Numbered from the stretch's first letter, positions 37,677 through 49,863 are shown. The stretch is DNA of 64,000 bases from Holophagales bacterium (GCA_009845425.1 VXZQ01000007.1:310001-374000), one strand, 5' to 3'. Made by a program: numbers and translations. Notes: generated by a model not told the origin, from the letters alone.

Positions 37677-38414
37677 CTACCAGGACGCGAGGCGGCGGCG
37701 GACGACGGGTTCGGTCAGCGTGGACAGGGACTCCCTCTGGACGCCGTCCGCGTCGAAGTTGCCCGGCGCGAGCCAGCGCTCGTAGCAGGAACGCAGTTCT
37801 TCCCAGTCCCGGTCGATGATCGCGAACCACGCCGTGTCGCGGTTCCGTCCTCGGAAGATCGTGGCTTGCCGGAACACGCCTTCGAATGTGAAGCCGAGCC
37901 GCTCGGCGGCGGCGATGGAGGCCGCGTTCAGGCGGTCGCACTTCCATTCGTAGCGCCGGTAGCCGAGTTCGAAGGCGTTCCGCATCATCAGGACCATCGC
38001 CTCCGTGGCGGCCGTGGTCCGCTGCAGACGGGGCGGATAGCAGATGTTCCCGACCTCGATCGAGCCCGCGGCGGGGCTGACTCGCAGGTACGACGCAACG
38101 CCGGCCGCTCGCCCGTCCGCTTCGTCCACAATGGCGAAGAAGAGCCGGTCTTCGCGTTCCGCCGCGGCTTCTGTCCATGACCGGAGGTCGGCTCGTGAGC
38201 CGAACGGACCGTAGCTGAGGTAGGTCCAGATCCGGCCTTCGACATCGGCGGCGGTCGCTTCGTACAGGTCTTCGGCGTGGCGCGCGGGATCGAGGGGCTC
38301 AACGCGACAGTGGCGTCCCACCAGCGAACTGCGGGAGGGAGGCGGCGGGGCGTTCCAGCCGTCGAGCGCGAGCCCGACCGGCTGGCCGAGAGGATTCAGG
38401 TTCGACTGGCTCAT
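37677..38414 (-). CDS. GNAT-family N-acetyltransferase (RimJ/RimL-like)
   Basis: A 245-residue acetyltransferase. R-V-E-P-L-D-P-A-R-H-A-E-D-L opens the fold, the acetyl-CoA region reads Y-P-P-R-L-Q-R-T-T-A-A-T-E-A, and N-A-A-S-I-A-A-A-E-R-L-G-F-T-F-E-G-V-F-R is the diagnostic RimJ/RimL end. Substrates include protein N-termini and small amines; not predictable here. Convergent with rsgA, 18-bp gap; a symporter gene lies 5 bp upstream on the same strand. Confidence 0.88.
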   Translation of the reverse strand: MSQSNLNPLGQPVGLALDGWNAPPPPSRSSLVGRHCRVEPLDPARHAEDLYEATAADVEGRIWTYLSYGPFGSRADLRSWTEAAAEREDRLFFAIVDEADGRAAGVASYLRVSPAAGSIEVGNICYPPRLQRTTAATEAMVLMMRNAFELGYRRYEWKCDRLNAASIAAAERLGFTFEGVFRQATIFRGRNRDTAWFAIIDRDWEELRSCYERWLAPGNFDADGVQRESLSTLTEPVVRRRLASW

Positions 38415-38419
38415 CGGTG

Positions 38420-39853
38420 TTACCCGAACAGCCCCTTCGCCGCCTTCGCCTCCGGCGCCAGCCAGGCCGCGGCGCAGTAGGCGGCAAAGGAGATCGCCAT
38501 CGCCGGGAACACCGCGTGCATGCCCTGGATGTCGAGCAGCATCCAGAGCCCGAGCGTCACGCCGCCGGCGGTGAAGGACCAGAGCGCCGCCGCGCCATTG
38601 CCGCGGCGCCAGGTCAGGCCCAGAGCGAGGGAGGGCAGGAAGCAGGCGGCGTAGAGGGCGCCGGAGAAGGAGGTCAGTTCGACGATGCCGCCGGGCGGGT
38701 CGATGGCGAGCACGGCGGTGATGGCCGCGAACAGCACGACGCAGATGCGGGTGTTGCGGACGGCGTGACGGTCGTCGGCGGGCACCAGAAGGCCGAGCAG
38801 GTCGCGCTGGAAGGTCGACGCCATCACGAGGAGGACGCTGTCGAGTGAGGACATGGCGGCGGAGACCAGGGCGAGGAACAGCAGTGCCTGCACGACCGGC
38901 GGGAAGATCGCAGGGTCGCTGAGCATCATCGGGATGACCTGGTCGGTGTCGGCGATCCCCTGACCGACGACGAAGTGCGCGTAGAGACCGAGCGGCGCCA
39001 GCAGGCTGAACACGATGAGGAAGCTCAGGGTCGAGACGACCAGGCCGCTTCTGGCGGCGCCCTCGGTCTCCAGGGCGTAGAAGCGCGAGAGCTGGCGCGG
39101 TTCGACGATCAGCTTGACGGTGGAAGCGAAGACGACGCCGATCAGCATCCCGAGTGGCTGCGCCGTGTCCCAGCGGACGAGAGAGCCGTCGCCGATCTGC
39201 GCCAGATCGGCGAGGCGGCCGATGCCGCCGGCGGCGCGGGTGATCAGGAAGAACATGAGTAGCGCCGCCATCGTCATCAGCATGCCCTGGACGAAGTCGG
39301 TCCGGGCCACGGAGTGGAAGCCGCCGATCATCGTGTAAAGACAGACGATCAGGACGACGACGAAGAGCGACAGGCCGTAGCTCAGGTCCAGGAGTTCGAC
39401 CAGCAGCGAGCCGATCCCCTTGAACACCGCGGTCATGTACAGGAAGCTGGAGAAGATGACGATCAGGGCGGCGGCGAAGCGGGCCGGTCGGCTGTTGAAG
39501 CGGAAGCCGATGTAGTCCGGGATGGTCACCGAGCCGAGAGTCTCGGTGACACCGCGCAGGCGCGGCGCCAGCCACGCCCAGGCGACGAACGAGAGGATGA
39601 CCGCGGTGGGGATGATCAGGAGCCAGGCGATGCCCGAGGCGTAGGCTCTGCCGGCGAAGCCGATGAAGCTGTTCGTGCTGGCGTAGGTGGCGAAGAAGGA
39701 GACGCCCAGGATGATGCCGCCGAGCGACCGGCCGCCGACCAGGAAGTCGGCCAGATCTCGCGTCCGGCGCTGGCCGATCAGTGCGTGGTGGACCAGAACG
39801 CCCGTGTAGAGGGCGAACAGGACGAGGATCAGCGCGTGCTCACGGAGCCACAT
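38420..39853 (-). CDS. Sodium:solute symporter (SSS family)
   Basis: A 477-residue polytopic membrane protein with about 13 helices. Family features: F-L-V-G-G-R-S-L-G, A-S-T-N-S-F-I-G-F-A-G, and S-A-A-M-S-S-L-D-S-V-L-L-V. It differs from the symporter at 151 and is closer to prolines/solute symporters. It sits beside a Rieske oxygenase and a TonB receptor, so it may import the substrate of that catabolic locus. GNAT follows 5 bp downstream on the same strand. Confidence 0.9.
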   Translation of the reverse strand: MWLREHALILVLFALYTGVLVHHALIGQRRTRDLADFLVGGRSLGGIILGVSFFATYASTNSFIGFAGRAYASGIAWLLIIPTAVILSFVAWAWLAPRLRGVTETLGSVTIPDYIGFRFNSRPARFAAALIVIFSSFLYMTAVFKGIGSLLVELLDLSYGLSLFVVVLIVCLYTMIGGFHSVARTDFVQGMLMTMAALLMFFLITRAAGGIGRLADLAQIGDGSLVRWDTAQPLGMLIGVVFASTVKLIVEPRQLSRFYALETEGAARSGLVVSTLSFLIVFSLLAPLGLYAHFVVGQGIADTDQVIPMMLSDPAIFPPVVQALLFLALVSAAMSSLDSVLLVMASTFQRDLLGLLVPADDRHAVRNTRICVVLFAAITAVLAIDPPGGIVELTSFSGALYAACFLPSLALGLTWRRGNGAAALWSFTAGGVTLGLWMLLDIQGMHAVFPAMAISFAAYCAAAWLAPEAKAAKGLFG

Positions 39854-39912
39854 GGGCGTTCTTCAGCCTCGATGCTCGCGCGGCGGAGTGCACCGCGGCC
39901 GGCGTCGCCGGC

Positions 39913-40998
39913 TCACAGGCCCATCTGGTCCAGGTACCAGCCGTCGAAAACCTGGATGCAGGCTTCGCTCTCTTCGAAGGCGGTGGGGCGATAGCCGCGC
40001 GACGAGACGCCCAACTGCGTGCGGGCGCAGATCTCCCAGTCCTGGCTGTTGACGAGGTGCCAGAAGTCCACGGCGTCGCTGGGGTCGAAGCCGGGGGCCG
40101 CGACCGTGTCGGGGTCGAACAGCCACTCGCAGACGACTCGCGTGCGATCGGCGGCGATCGGCCAGAGCGTGTGGGTCACGACGTAGTCCCGGTGCAGACT
40201 GATCAGCAGGTTCGGGTACACGTTGTAGTACTGAACCGAGGTCCGGTCGGCCACTTCGATCGCCGGAAGGTCGGGCCGTCCGCTGCGCCCCGTCGCCGTC
40301 ATCGAGTTGCAGCCGTCGTTGAGGGTCATCGGGCCGCCGACGAAGAAACGGCCGGTCTCCAGGTTGCCGCCGTTCCGGTAGTCGGACACCCGGTTCAACT
40401 CCGGGTGGACGACGGCGCAGTGGTAGCACTCGTTGTAGTTCTCGCAGAGGATCTTCCAGTTCGCCTGCGCTTCGTATTCGTGGCGGTCGCCCCGGACCAG
40501 CCGGCCCAGGGTGAACCGCGACAGGTCCGGCAGGTCGGCGGCGACCTCCGCAAGCGGCGGCCCGTTGGCCGCGAGCGACAGGTAGAAGAAGCCATGCAGC
40601 GCGTCGATCCGCACCGGCACGAGGCCGGCGCTGTTCGGATCGAAGTCCTGACCCATGTGCGGTGCGCCGATCAGCCGTCCGTCGAGACCGTAGGTCCAGG
40701 CGTGGTAGGGGCACTGGAAGACGTTGGCCCGGCCGGCGCACTCGTCGACGACGCGCGAACCCCGGTGGCGGCAGACGTTGAAGAAGGCGGCCAGTCCGTT
40801 CGCGGCCGTAGTCCGCACCGCGATCACCGACTCGCCGCCGATCTCGCGAGTCACGTAGCGCCCCGGTGCGTCCAGCTCCTCGAGCCGTCCCCCGCACACC
40901 CACATGCGCGAGAAGATGCGCTCCATCTCGTCGCTGAAGACGCCGGGGTCGGTGTAGAGGCGGCCGTCCAGCGGCCGGGGAGCCTTGCGCGGCGTCAT
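39913..40998 (-). CDS. Rieske-type ring-hydroxylating oxygenase, alpha subunit-like
   Basis: A 361-residue Rieske non-heme iron oxygenase. The [2Fe-2S] ligands are C76-x-H78 (V-C-R-H-R-G) and C96-x-x-H99 (C-P-Y-H). The mononuclear iron region is E-N-Y-N-E-C-Y-H-C-A-V-V-H-P-E, giving His193 and His198. Length and the N-x-E-C-Y-H-C pattern match the group that includes choline monooxygenase and betaine/carnitine/stachydrine demethylases, more than aromatic dioxygenases. A reductase partner is not adjacent. Likely oxygenative demethylation or hydroxylation of a quaternary amine (inference). Confidence 0.88.
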   Translation of the reverse strand: MTPRKAPRPLDGRLYTDPGVFSDEMERIFSRMWVCGGRLEELDAPGRYVTREIGGESVIAVRTTAANGLAAFFNVCRHRGSRVVDECAGRANVFQCPYHAWTYGLDGRLIGAPHMGQDFDPNSAGLVPVRIDALHGFFYLSLAANGPPLAEVAADLPDLSRFTLGRLVRGDRHEYEAQANWKILCENYNECYHCAVVHPELNRVSDYRNGGNLETGRFFVGGPMTLNDGCNSMTATGRSGRPDLPAIEVADRTSVQYYNVYPNLLISLHRDYVVTHTLWPIAADRTRVVCEWLFDPDTVAAPGFDPSDAVDFWHLVNSQDWEICARTQLGVSSRGYRPTAFEESEACIQVFDGWYLDQMGL

Positions 40999-41019
40999 GG
41001 GCGAATCCTAGCGCTGTTG

Positions 41020-43599
<2,580 letters not shown>

Positions 43600-43611
43600 G
43601 AGCGGCGGTCC

Positions 43612-45123
43612 TTGCCGCGGCGGGCTCCGCAGGGAACGCAGGCCGTTCAGCGCGCGCTGGGGCTGCTCCGCTCGTTCACGCCCGAGGCGCCGGAGCACCG
43701 CCTGTCGGAGCTCGCGGCGGCGCACGGGCTCCATCCGTCAACGACGCATCGCCTGCTCGGCGTACTGGAGGCGGAGGGTCTGATCGGCCGCAGTCCGGAC
43801 AGCCAGGCCTACCGATGGGTGCCGGGCGCGCCCGGCGCCGGAGATGCCGAGCCGTCTTCGCGCCAAAACGGTCTGCGGCCGCTCGAACCCTTGCGGACGC
43901 CGTTTCACCGGCGGACGTCGGCTCGGTGCGAGAGCGGCGCGTGGCGCGACTGGTCGGGCTACACGTGCGTCGAAACCTACGAGCCGACGCCTGAACGTGA
44001 GTACTGGGCGATCCGCAACGCGGCCGGCCTGATCGACGTGTCGCCGCTGTTCAAGTACGAGTTCAGCGGCGCGGACGCCGAACGGCTGCTGGGTCGCCTC
44101 ATGACGCGGGACTTCTCGAAGAGCCGCACGGGCCGGGTGATGTACACGTCGTGGTGCAACGAGGAGGGGCACCTGCTGCAGGACGGCAACGTGCAGCGCC
44201 TCGCGCGCGAGCGCTTCCTGGTCAGCGCGGCGGAGCCCTGCCTGCGCTGGTTCGAGGACTGCGGCTGGGGCATGGACGTCGAGGTTCGGGACGTCTCGGA
44301 AGAGATCGGCGTGCTGGCGCTCCAGGGACCACGGGCGCGGGCGGTAGCCGAGGCGACCACCACCGGCATCGACTTCGGCGCGATGCGCTACTTCGACCTT
44401 GCGGCAGGCGCGGTCGGCTCAGGCGCCGGCGCCGCCCCGGTGACGGTGACCCGCACCGGCTACACGGGCGACCTCGGCTACGAGTTCTGGGTGGCCGTCG
44501 AGCACGCGGAGGTGCTGTGGGACGCTCTCGTCGAGGCGGGCCAGGACCACGGGCTGCTGCCCGCGGGGCTCCTTGCGCTCGACATGGTGCGGGTCGAAGC
44601 CGGACTGGTGCTGATCGATGTGGACTACGTGTCCGCGTCCCACGCCGAGATCGAAGTGCTGAAGGTGACACCGGCCGAGGCGGGACTCGGGTTCACCGTG
44701 AAGCTCGACAAGCAGGCCGACTTCGTAGGCCGCCGCGCGCTCGAACTGGAGCACGAGCGCGGACCCGCCTGGGCAATGGTCGGCCTCGAGGTCGACTGGT
44801 TCGAGCTGGAGCGGTTGTGGTCCGAGATCGACCTCCGCCCGCAGGTCGTGGGCCAGCCGGCGTCCAGGGAGCCGACGCCGGTGTTCGCGCCCGGAGGATG
44901 GCAGGTTGGCCAGTGCACGAGCCGGTTCTTCTCGCCTCTGCTCAAGAAGTACGTGGGCCTCGCCACGGTGCACGCCGACGCGGCCGCCCCGGGGACAGAG
45001 CTCGACGTCGAGGTCGCCGTCGGCTACGGCCGGCGCCGGGCACGGGCGCGAGTCGTCCGGCGGCCGTTCTTCAATCCGCCGCGCAAGACGGCAGTCGATG
45101 CGACGCCCGGAGTCGACGAATGA
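43612..45123 (+). CDS. IclR-type HTH fused to an aminomethyltransferase (GcvT)-family protein
   Basis: A 503-residue continuous frame from TTG 43612. Residues ~10-62 match the IclR DNA-binding domain: V-Q-R-A-L-G-L-L-R, S-T-T-H-R-L-L-G-V-L-E-A-E-G-L. The IclR effector domain is missing. From ~95 a GcvT fold begins: R-T-P-F-H-R-R-T, A-A-G-L-I-D-V-S-P-L-F-K-Y, M-T-R-D, T-G-Y-T-G-D-L-G-Y-E-F-W. GcvT-like domains bind tetrahydrofolate and take one-carbon units from methylamines, sarcosine or dimethylglycine. Internal GTG 43818 could alternatively start a normal GcvT. ATGA overlap with the next gene shows coupling. Confidence 0.8.
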   Translation: MPRRAPQGTQAVQRALGLLRSFTPEAPEHRLSELAAAHGLHPSTTHRLLGVLEAEGLIGRSPDSQAYRWVPGAPGAGDAEPSSRQNGLRPLEPLRTPFHRRTSARCESGAWRDWSGYTCVETYEPTPEREYWAIRNAAGLIDVSPLFKYEFSGADAERLLGRLMTRDFSKSRTGRVMYTSWCNEEGHLLQDGNVQRLARERFLVSAAEPCLRWFEDCGWGMDVEVRDVSEEIGVLALQGPRARAVAEATTTGIDFGAMRYFDLAAGAVGSGAGAAPVTVTRTGYTGDLGYEFWVAVEHAEVLWDALVEAGQDHGLLPAGLLALDMVRVEAGLVLIDVDYVSASHAEIEVLKVTPAEAGLGFTVKLDKQADFVGRRALELEHERGPAWAMVGLEVDWFELERLWSEIDLRPQVVGQPASREPTPVFAPGGWQVGQCTSRFFSPLLKKYVGLATVHADAAAPGTELDVEVAVGYGRRRARARVVRRPFFNPPRKTAVDATPGVDE

Positions 45124-46847
45124 CGGTGGAGCCGATGGCGGTGGACGGCGTCGTCAGCGGCACACCCTCGCGCGGCGGCGGCCGCTTCGATGCGATCGTG
45201 GTCGGCGCCGGCCACAACGGCCTGGTTGCCGCGGCTTATCTCGCCCGAGCCGGTCTCGACGTCGTGGTGCTGGAGTCCTCTCCCGAGATCGGCGGCGCCA
45301 CCCGCAGCCAGGAGGCCTTCCCGGGCTTCCGGTTCAGCGTGTTCTCCTACCTCGTTTCGCTGTTGCGGCCGGAGGTCATCCACGAACTCGACCTGGTGCG
45401 CCACGGCCTGCTCCTCGTTCCTACCGCGAGCACCCTGAACCCCTTGCCGGGGGGCGACTGCCTGTTCCGCGAGGCGGATCCGCAACGGACCTATCGCCAC
45501 ATCGCCCGCCACTCCCGGCGCGATGCCGAGGCGCTGTTCGAGTACAAGCTCGAGATGCGCCGGATGGGCCACCTGATGTACCGGCTCCAGCGTGCGGCGC
45601 CCGACGAACTGGCCGCGGCGATAGGTGACCGGGTCGCCGAGAGTGCGGAGCACCTGGACGTCGAGGTGTCGGCGGAGGTCGCCGACATCGCGCGTTACTT
45701 CCTCGACCTTTCGCCGGTCCGGTTGCGCTCCTTCGTGCAGATGCTGACAATGAGTTCCGCCGACTTCCTGGGCCAGTGGTTCGAGTCCGACGTCCTGAAG
45801 GCCGCGCTCTCGAGTTCCAGCATCATCGGCTCCATGCTGTCGCCCCGCACGCCGGGCTCCGCGTACGTACTCCTGCACCACTACATGGGAGAGATCGACG
45901 GGGCCTACCGGGAGTGGGGTTTCCAGAAGGGTGGCACCGGCGCAGTGGCGGCGACGATCGCCAGGGCGGCGCGGAGCCACGGCGCCGAGATCCGGACGCA
46001 CAGCCCCGTTGCGAGAGTGCTCGCCCGTGACGGCCGCACGGCGGGCGTGGTGCTGGCGAACGGCGACGAGTTGCGGGCCGGCGTCGTCATGTCGTCCGCC
46101 GCGCCGCAGATCAGCCTCGGCCGGCTGCTCGATCCCGAGGATGTCCCGGGCGGGGCCGGCGCCGGACTCGTCGAACGGGCGGCTCGGTGGCAGAGCGGCG
46201 GCTGCGCGGGCAAGGTGAACCTCGCGATCTCCGGCCTGCCGCGCTTCGAGTGCATGCCGGAGCCCGGCCCCCACCTCTCGGGCGGGATCACGATCGCCCC
46301 GGGCCTCGACTACGTCGACCGCGCCTACGACGACGCGAAGTACGGCGGCTTCTCGGAACGACCGTTCATCGACATGATCATCCCGTCCGTCCTCGATCCG
46401 GACATGGCGCCGCCGGGCAAGCATGTTCTGTCCTGCTTCGTGCAGTACGCGCCGTACGAACTGGCGGCGGGCTCCTGGAACGAGGGTCAGCGCGAGGCGT
46501 TCGGCGATGCCGTGGTGCGTACCCTCGCCGAGTACGCGCCTGGTATCGAGGACCAGATCCTCCACCGGCAGGTGCTCGTGCCGCCGGACATCGAGGCGAT
46601 CGCCGGCATCCCCGGGGGCAACATCTTCCACGGCGAGCTGCGGCTGTCGCAGCTCTTCCTGTTGCGCCCGGACCCGGCCGCGGCATCCTTCCGGACACCG
46701 CTGCCCGGCTACTACGTGTGCGGCTCGTCGACGCAGTTCGGCGGCGGCATTTCCGGCGGTCCCGCTCGGCTGGCCGCGCTCCGGGTGCTCGACGATCTGC
46801 GCCGGCCCGAGACAGCCGGCGACGGCGGGGGAGCGGAGACGCCTTGA
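45120..46847 (+). CDS. FAD-dependent oxidoreductase, PYROXD2/phytoene-desaturase-like, copy 1
   Basis: A 575-residue flavoprotein. The Rossmann motif V-V-G-A-G-H-N-G-L-V-A-A-A-Y-L-A lies near residue 26-43 and G-G-I-S-G-G-P near the end. H-N-G-L in place of the plain G-x-G-x-x-G is the mark of PYROXD2-type relatives of carotenoid desaturases. Its ATG overlaps the upstream stop (ATGA) and its stop overlaps the next start (TTGA), so three genes are coupled. It likely oxidises an unsaturated or amine substrate; which is unknown. Confidence 0.88.
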   Translation: MTVEPMAVDGVVSGTPSRGGGRFDAIVVGAGHNGLVAAAYLARAGLDVVVLESSPEIGGATRSQEAFPGFRFSVFSYLVSLLRPEVIHELDLVRHGLLLVPTASTLNPLPGGDCLFREADPQRTYRHIARHSRRDAEALFEYKLEMRRMGHLMYRLQRAAPDELAAAIGDRVAESAEHLDVEVSAEVADIARYFLDLSPVRLRSFVQMLTMSSADFLGQWFESDVLKAALSSSSIIGSMLSPRTPGSAYVLLHHYMGEIDGAYREWGFQKGGTGAVAATIARAARSHGAEIRTHSPVARVLARDGRTAGVVLANGDELRAGVVMSSAAPQISLGRLLDPEDVPGGAGAGLVERAARWQSGGCAGKVNLAISGLPRFECMPEPGPHLSGGITIAPGLDYVDRAYDDAKYGGFSERPFIDMIIPSVLDPDMAPPGKHVLSCFVQYAPYELAAGSWNEGQREAFGDAVVRTLAEYAPGIEDQILHRQVLVPPDIEAIAGIPGGNIFHGELRLSQLFLLRPDPAAASFRTPLPGYYVCGSSTQFGGGISGGPARLAALRVLDDLRRPETAGDGGGAETP

Positions 46848-48358
46848 ACGAACGGATCGCGATCGTCGGCGGCGGCCACAACGGCCTGGTCGCCGCGGCG
46901 CTCCTGGCGCGATCGGGGCGCGACGTCGTTCTGTTCGAGGCACGCCCGGAGCTCGGCGGGCTGGCGTCGACGCGGGAGCTCATTCCCGGCCACCGGGTCG
47001 ATGCGGGCAGCAACGACCTGGGAATGTTCCGTCGTTCCGTGATGGAGGAACTGGAGCTCGGCGCGCATGGGTTGGAGTTGATCGAAGCTCCGGCGGTAGC
47101 CGCCGTTCCGGCGACCGCCGGTTCGAGCGCGGTCGTGCTCTGGCCCGAAGTCGGGCGCACCGTGGAGGGGCTGGGCGGGGTGAGCCGTCGGGACGCGGCT
47201 GCCTGGCCCGGATTCGTGTTCGAGCTGGCTGAGCGCGCGGCGGCGCTTGAGCCGCTCCTCTCCAGGCCACTGGAGCTCGGCGACATGGGGCGTCTCCTCA
47301 TCGCGCCGGAAGTCCTGCGGGCGCTGTCCTCGTCGCTAGACGAGTCGCTGCGCGAGCGGTTCGAGAACCCTTCGTTGCTGGCCGGGCTCTGCGGAGTGGC
47401 GCTACCTGCGACCGGTCTGGGACCTCGCGCCAACGGGACCGGCTGGCCGTTGCTCTTCCACTGCGCTCTGGGCGGTTCCGATCGACTGGCGCCGGTGGTC
47501 CGCGCTCAGGGCGGCGCTGGAGCGCTGGCCTCCGCCCTGGCCGCTTCGGCCGCGGCGTCGGGTGCGGAGATCCGGACCGGCGCTTCCGTCTCCCGGATTC
47601 TGGTGGATTCAGGCCGCGTCGCCGGCGTGCGGTTGACGGACGGCGAACGGATCGAGGCGGGGGCCGTCATCTCGACCGCGACGCCGTCCGTCACCTTCCT
47701 CGATCTGATCGGCGCGCCGCTTCTCGAACCTGGCTTCGTGCGGCGGCTGCTCAACGTCAAGTACCGTGGCGCCGCGGCGAGACTTGCCCTGTCGCTCGAC
47801 GGGCTGCCGGCGTTCCGCGGGCTGGAGCGGCCGGCGCTGACCGGCCGGATCGTGCTCGCGGAGCAACCGGACGACATCGAGCGGGCGGCCGACGCCGCGA
47901 AGTACCGCCGACTGCCGGACCGTCCGTGGATCGAGGCGGCGCTGCCGACGGCTCTCGATCCGTCGCTGGCGCCCGCGGGGCGGCACCTGTTGCTGGCGAC
48001 GGTGCACCACCTGCCGTTCGACCTGGAGGGCGGCTGGGACGCGGGTCGTCCGCAGCTCCTGGCCCGGGTGGCGGACGAACTCGAGCGGTGGGCCCCCGGT
48101 ATCGGCGGCCTCGTGAGAGAGCACGCGCTGCTGCTGCCCACGGACTTCGAGGCGGACTACGGCGCTACTGCCGGCGGGCTCCATCACGGCGAGATGAACC
48201 CGTCCCAGAGCCTGTGGCTTCGACCGTCGGCGTCTGCCTGGACGGGCGAGCCGCTGCCCGCCTCTGGCCTGTGGCTGGGCGGCGCCGGCTGCCATCCCGG
48301 CGGCGGTCTGACCGGCTTGCCGGGAACGATCGCTGCGGTCTCCCTGCTCAGGGGATAA
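46844..48358 (+). CDS. FAD-dependent oxidoreductase, PYROXD2/phytoene-desaturase-like, copy 2
   Basis: A 504-residue paralogue of the upstream flavoprotein, starting at TTG 46844 inside its stop. It opens I-A-I-V-G-G-G-H-N-G-L-V-A-A-A-L-L-A and ends L-W-L-G-G-A-G-C-H-P-G-G-G-L-T-G. Similarity to copy 1 is clear in the FAD-binding ends and weaker in the middle, so the two may form a heterodimer or act in sequence. Cytosolic. Confidence 0.85.
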   Translation: MNERIAIVGGGHNGLVAAALLARSGRDVVLFEARPELGGLASTRELIPGHRVDAGSNDLGMFRRSVMEELELGAHGLELIEAPAVAAVPATAGSSAVVLWPEVGRTVEGLGGVSRRDAAAWPGFVFELAERAAALEPLLSRPLELGDMGRLLIAPEVLRALSSSLDESLRERFENPSLLAGLCGVALPATGLGPRANGTGWPLLFHCALGGSDRLAPVVRAQGGAGALASALAASAAASGAEIRTGASVSRILVDSGRVAGVRLTDGERIEAGAVISTATPSVTFLDLIGAPLLEPGFVRRLLNVKYRGAAARLALSLDGLPAFRGLERPALTGRIVLAEQPDDIERAADAAKYRRLPDRPWIEAALPTALDPSLAPAGRHLLLATVHHLPFDLEGGWDAGRPQLLARVADELERWAPGIGGLVREHALLLPTDFEADYGATAGGLHHGEMNPSQSLWLRPSASAWTGEPLPASGLWLGGAGCHPGGGLTGLPGTIAAVSLLRG

Positions 48359-48388
48359 CCTCGCGCGACCTGAACCTGGAGATCATCG

Positions 48389-48925
48389 ATGAAGAACTTC
48401 CTTCCCTTCGTGTTCGCGCTCGGCACGGCGCTCTGCTGGGGCCTCTACGGTCCGGTCCTGGGCAGGGCGCGTCTGGTGGACGAGTCCATGTCGCCGTTCA
48501 AGCCCTATGTGGGCATCGGCATCGCCTATCTCGTCATTGCGATCGTCGGAGGGCTGATCGGCATGCGAGTGATGGGCGACAGCTTCGAACCGACCGGACC
48601 GTCGGGAATCTGGGGTCTCTACGCGGGCACCCTCGGCGCGCTGGGAGCGCTCTCGCTGACGCTCGCCATGTTCAGCGGCGGGGCGCGGATTCCGTACGCC
48701 GTGATGCCGGTCGTGTTCGGCGGCGCGGTGACGGTCACGGCGCTCTTCACGCTGTACCGCGGCCGGGGCCAGCTCGAGGTGAGTCCCCTGCTCTGGGTCG
48801 GCATCGGCGGCATGCTGATCTCGGTCATCCTGATCACGACGAACACGCCGCACCCCGGCCCGCCGGGCGACGGCCACGGCGAGCAGACGGCGGTGAGCGA
48901 GGGGGAAAGCGAAACAGGACAATGA
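48389..48925 (+). CDS. Small integral membrane protein, EamA/drug-metabolite-transporter-like
   Basis: A 178-residue membrane protein with about five hydrophobic segments. It begins L-P-F-V-F-A-L-G-T-A-L-C-W-G-L-Y-G-P, like the first helix of EamA/GRP transporters, but has half the usual number of helices and would need to dimerise. The hydrophilic tail is rich in Glu, Gly and Ser. It is 30 bp after the FAD gene and overlaps the next ATG (ATGA). Substrate unknown. Confidence 0.65.
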   Translation: MKNFLPFVFALGTALCWGLYGPVLGRARLVDESMSPFKPYVGIGIAYLVIAIVGGLIGMRVMGDSFEPTGPSGIWGLYAGTLGALGALSLTLAMFSGGARIPYAVMPVVFGGAVTVTALFTLYRGRGQLEVSPLLWVGIGGMLISVILITTNTPHPGPPGDGHGEQTAVSEGESETGQ

Positions 48926-49863
48926 GACGAGGGCGGGGAGGCGGATGGACGCGGCGCGCGGCATTTACGGTCGCGTGCGCCTTCGCGGCAGGAGGTCTCG
49001 GGGCGGAGGAGCGGAAGGGCTTCTATCTGAGCAGCGGCATGGGGGTCCACGCCGCGCCGGGGGTCTTTCTCGTCGGCCACAGCGACGATCGAGCGAGTCG
49101 CTGCGACGAGTTCATCAATCCGCGCTACGCCGAGGTGGAAGGCTGCACGACGCCCGATCGCGGCTCCGGCGCCGGCTGGCGGACGTCGTTCGACAGCGCC
49201 CGCGGTCTGTTCGCCGGCGCCGCCCTGGGCTATGACTTCGGCGGCCGGCTGCGCCTGGAAGCGGAGTACTTCCACCGCGACTCGAAGGTCGACCAGTCGG
49301 CGCCGGTTGCCAGCGCCACCGGCGCCACGTTCGCCAAGCTGGGCGGCGAGATCCAGGTTGCGGAAGAACGGATCAACAGCGTCACGTCGGACAGCGTCTT
49401 CGCGAACCTCTACGTCGATTTCGGCGGTGACGGGCGGTGGAGTCCCTACGTCGGCGTCGGCTTCGGACTCGGCGCAACCGAGATCGACTACGGCACCCTG
49501 TGGGCGCGGAACACGGACCCCGACTCGATCACGACCGCGGCCGGTTTGCCCAATGAAGAGGAAGTGCGCCGAAACCTCGCCGGCACGGTCACCAGCGAGA
49601 CGACGACGCTCGACGACGAGCTCACGGGTTACCAGGTCATCGCGGGCCTGAACTACGCGCTCGGCGATCGCGTCAGCCTCGATTTCGAAGCGCGCTGGAC
49701 CGACTTCGACGGCTTCTACTCGCTTGACGAGGACGGCTGGCGTCGCCTTCGCAGCCATCCGTCCCAGCTCCGGCTCGACGGCAGCGAGCCCGTGTCCTAC
49801 TGGATGGAAACCGAGGACACGGATATCCGGGTTGTGAGCGTCAGCCTGCGCTACGACTTCTAG
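48922..49863 (+). CDS. OmpA-like outer-membrane beta-barrel protein
   Basis: A 313-residue exported protein with a signal peptide ending G-G-L-G-A and a barrel of alternating strands: F-Y-L-S-S-G-M-G-V-H, A-L-G-Y-D-F-G-G-R-L-R-L-E-A-E-Y, and a terminal V-S-V-S-L-R-Y-D-F ending in Phe. It has an extra-long acid- and Thr-rich loop (~190-230). Start ATG 48922 overlaps the upstream stop. Its 3' end overlaps the convergent cytochrome-like gene by 23 bp. Function unknown. Confidence 0.78.
   Translation: MRRGRGGGWTRRAAFTVACAFAAGGLGAEERKGFYLSSGMGVHAAPGVFLVGHSDDRASRCDEFINPRYAEVEGCTTPDRGSGAGWRTSFDSARGLFAGAALGYDFGGRLRLEAEYFHRDSKVDQSAPVASATGATFAKLGGEIQVAEERINSVTSDSVFANLYVDFGGDGRWSPYVGVGFGLGATEIDYGTLWARNTDPDSITTAAGLPNEEEVRRNLAGTVTSETTTLDDELTGYQVIAGLNYALGDRVSLDFEARWTDFDGFYSLDEDGWRRLRSHPSQLRLDGSEPVSYWMETEDTDIRVVSVSLRYDF

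Noticed and set aside
45024-46943. Minus-strand open frame (639 aa) opposite the first FAD oxidoreductase
   Set aside because: Repetitive Arg/Gly/Glu composition with no fold; the plus-strand protein is coupled to its neighbours and has a Rossmann motif.
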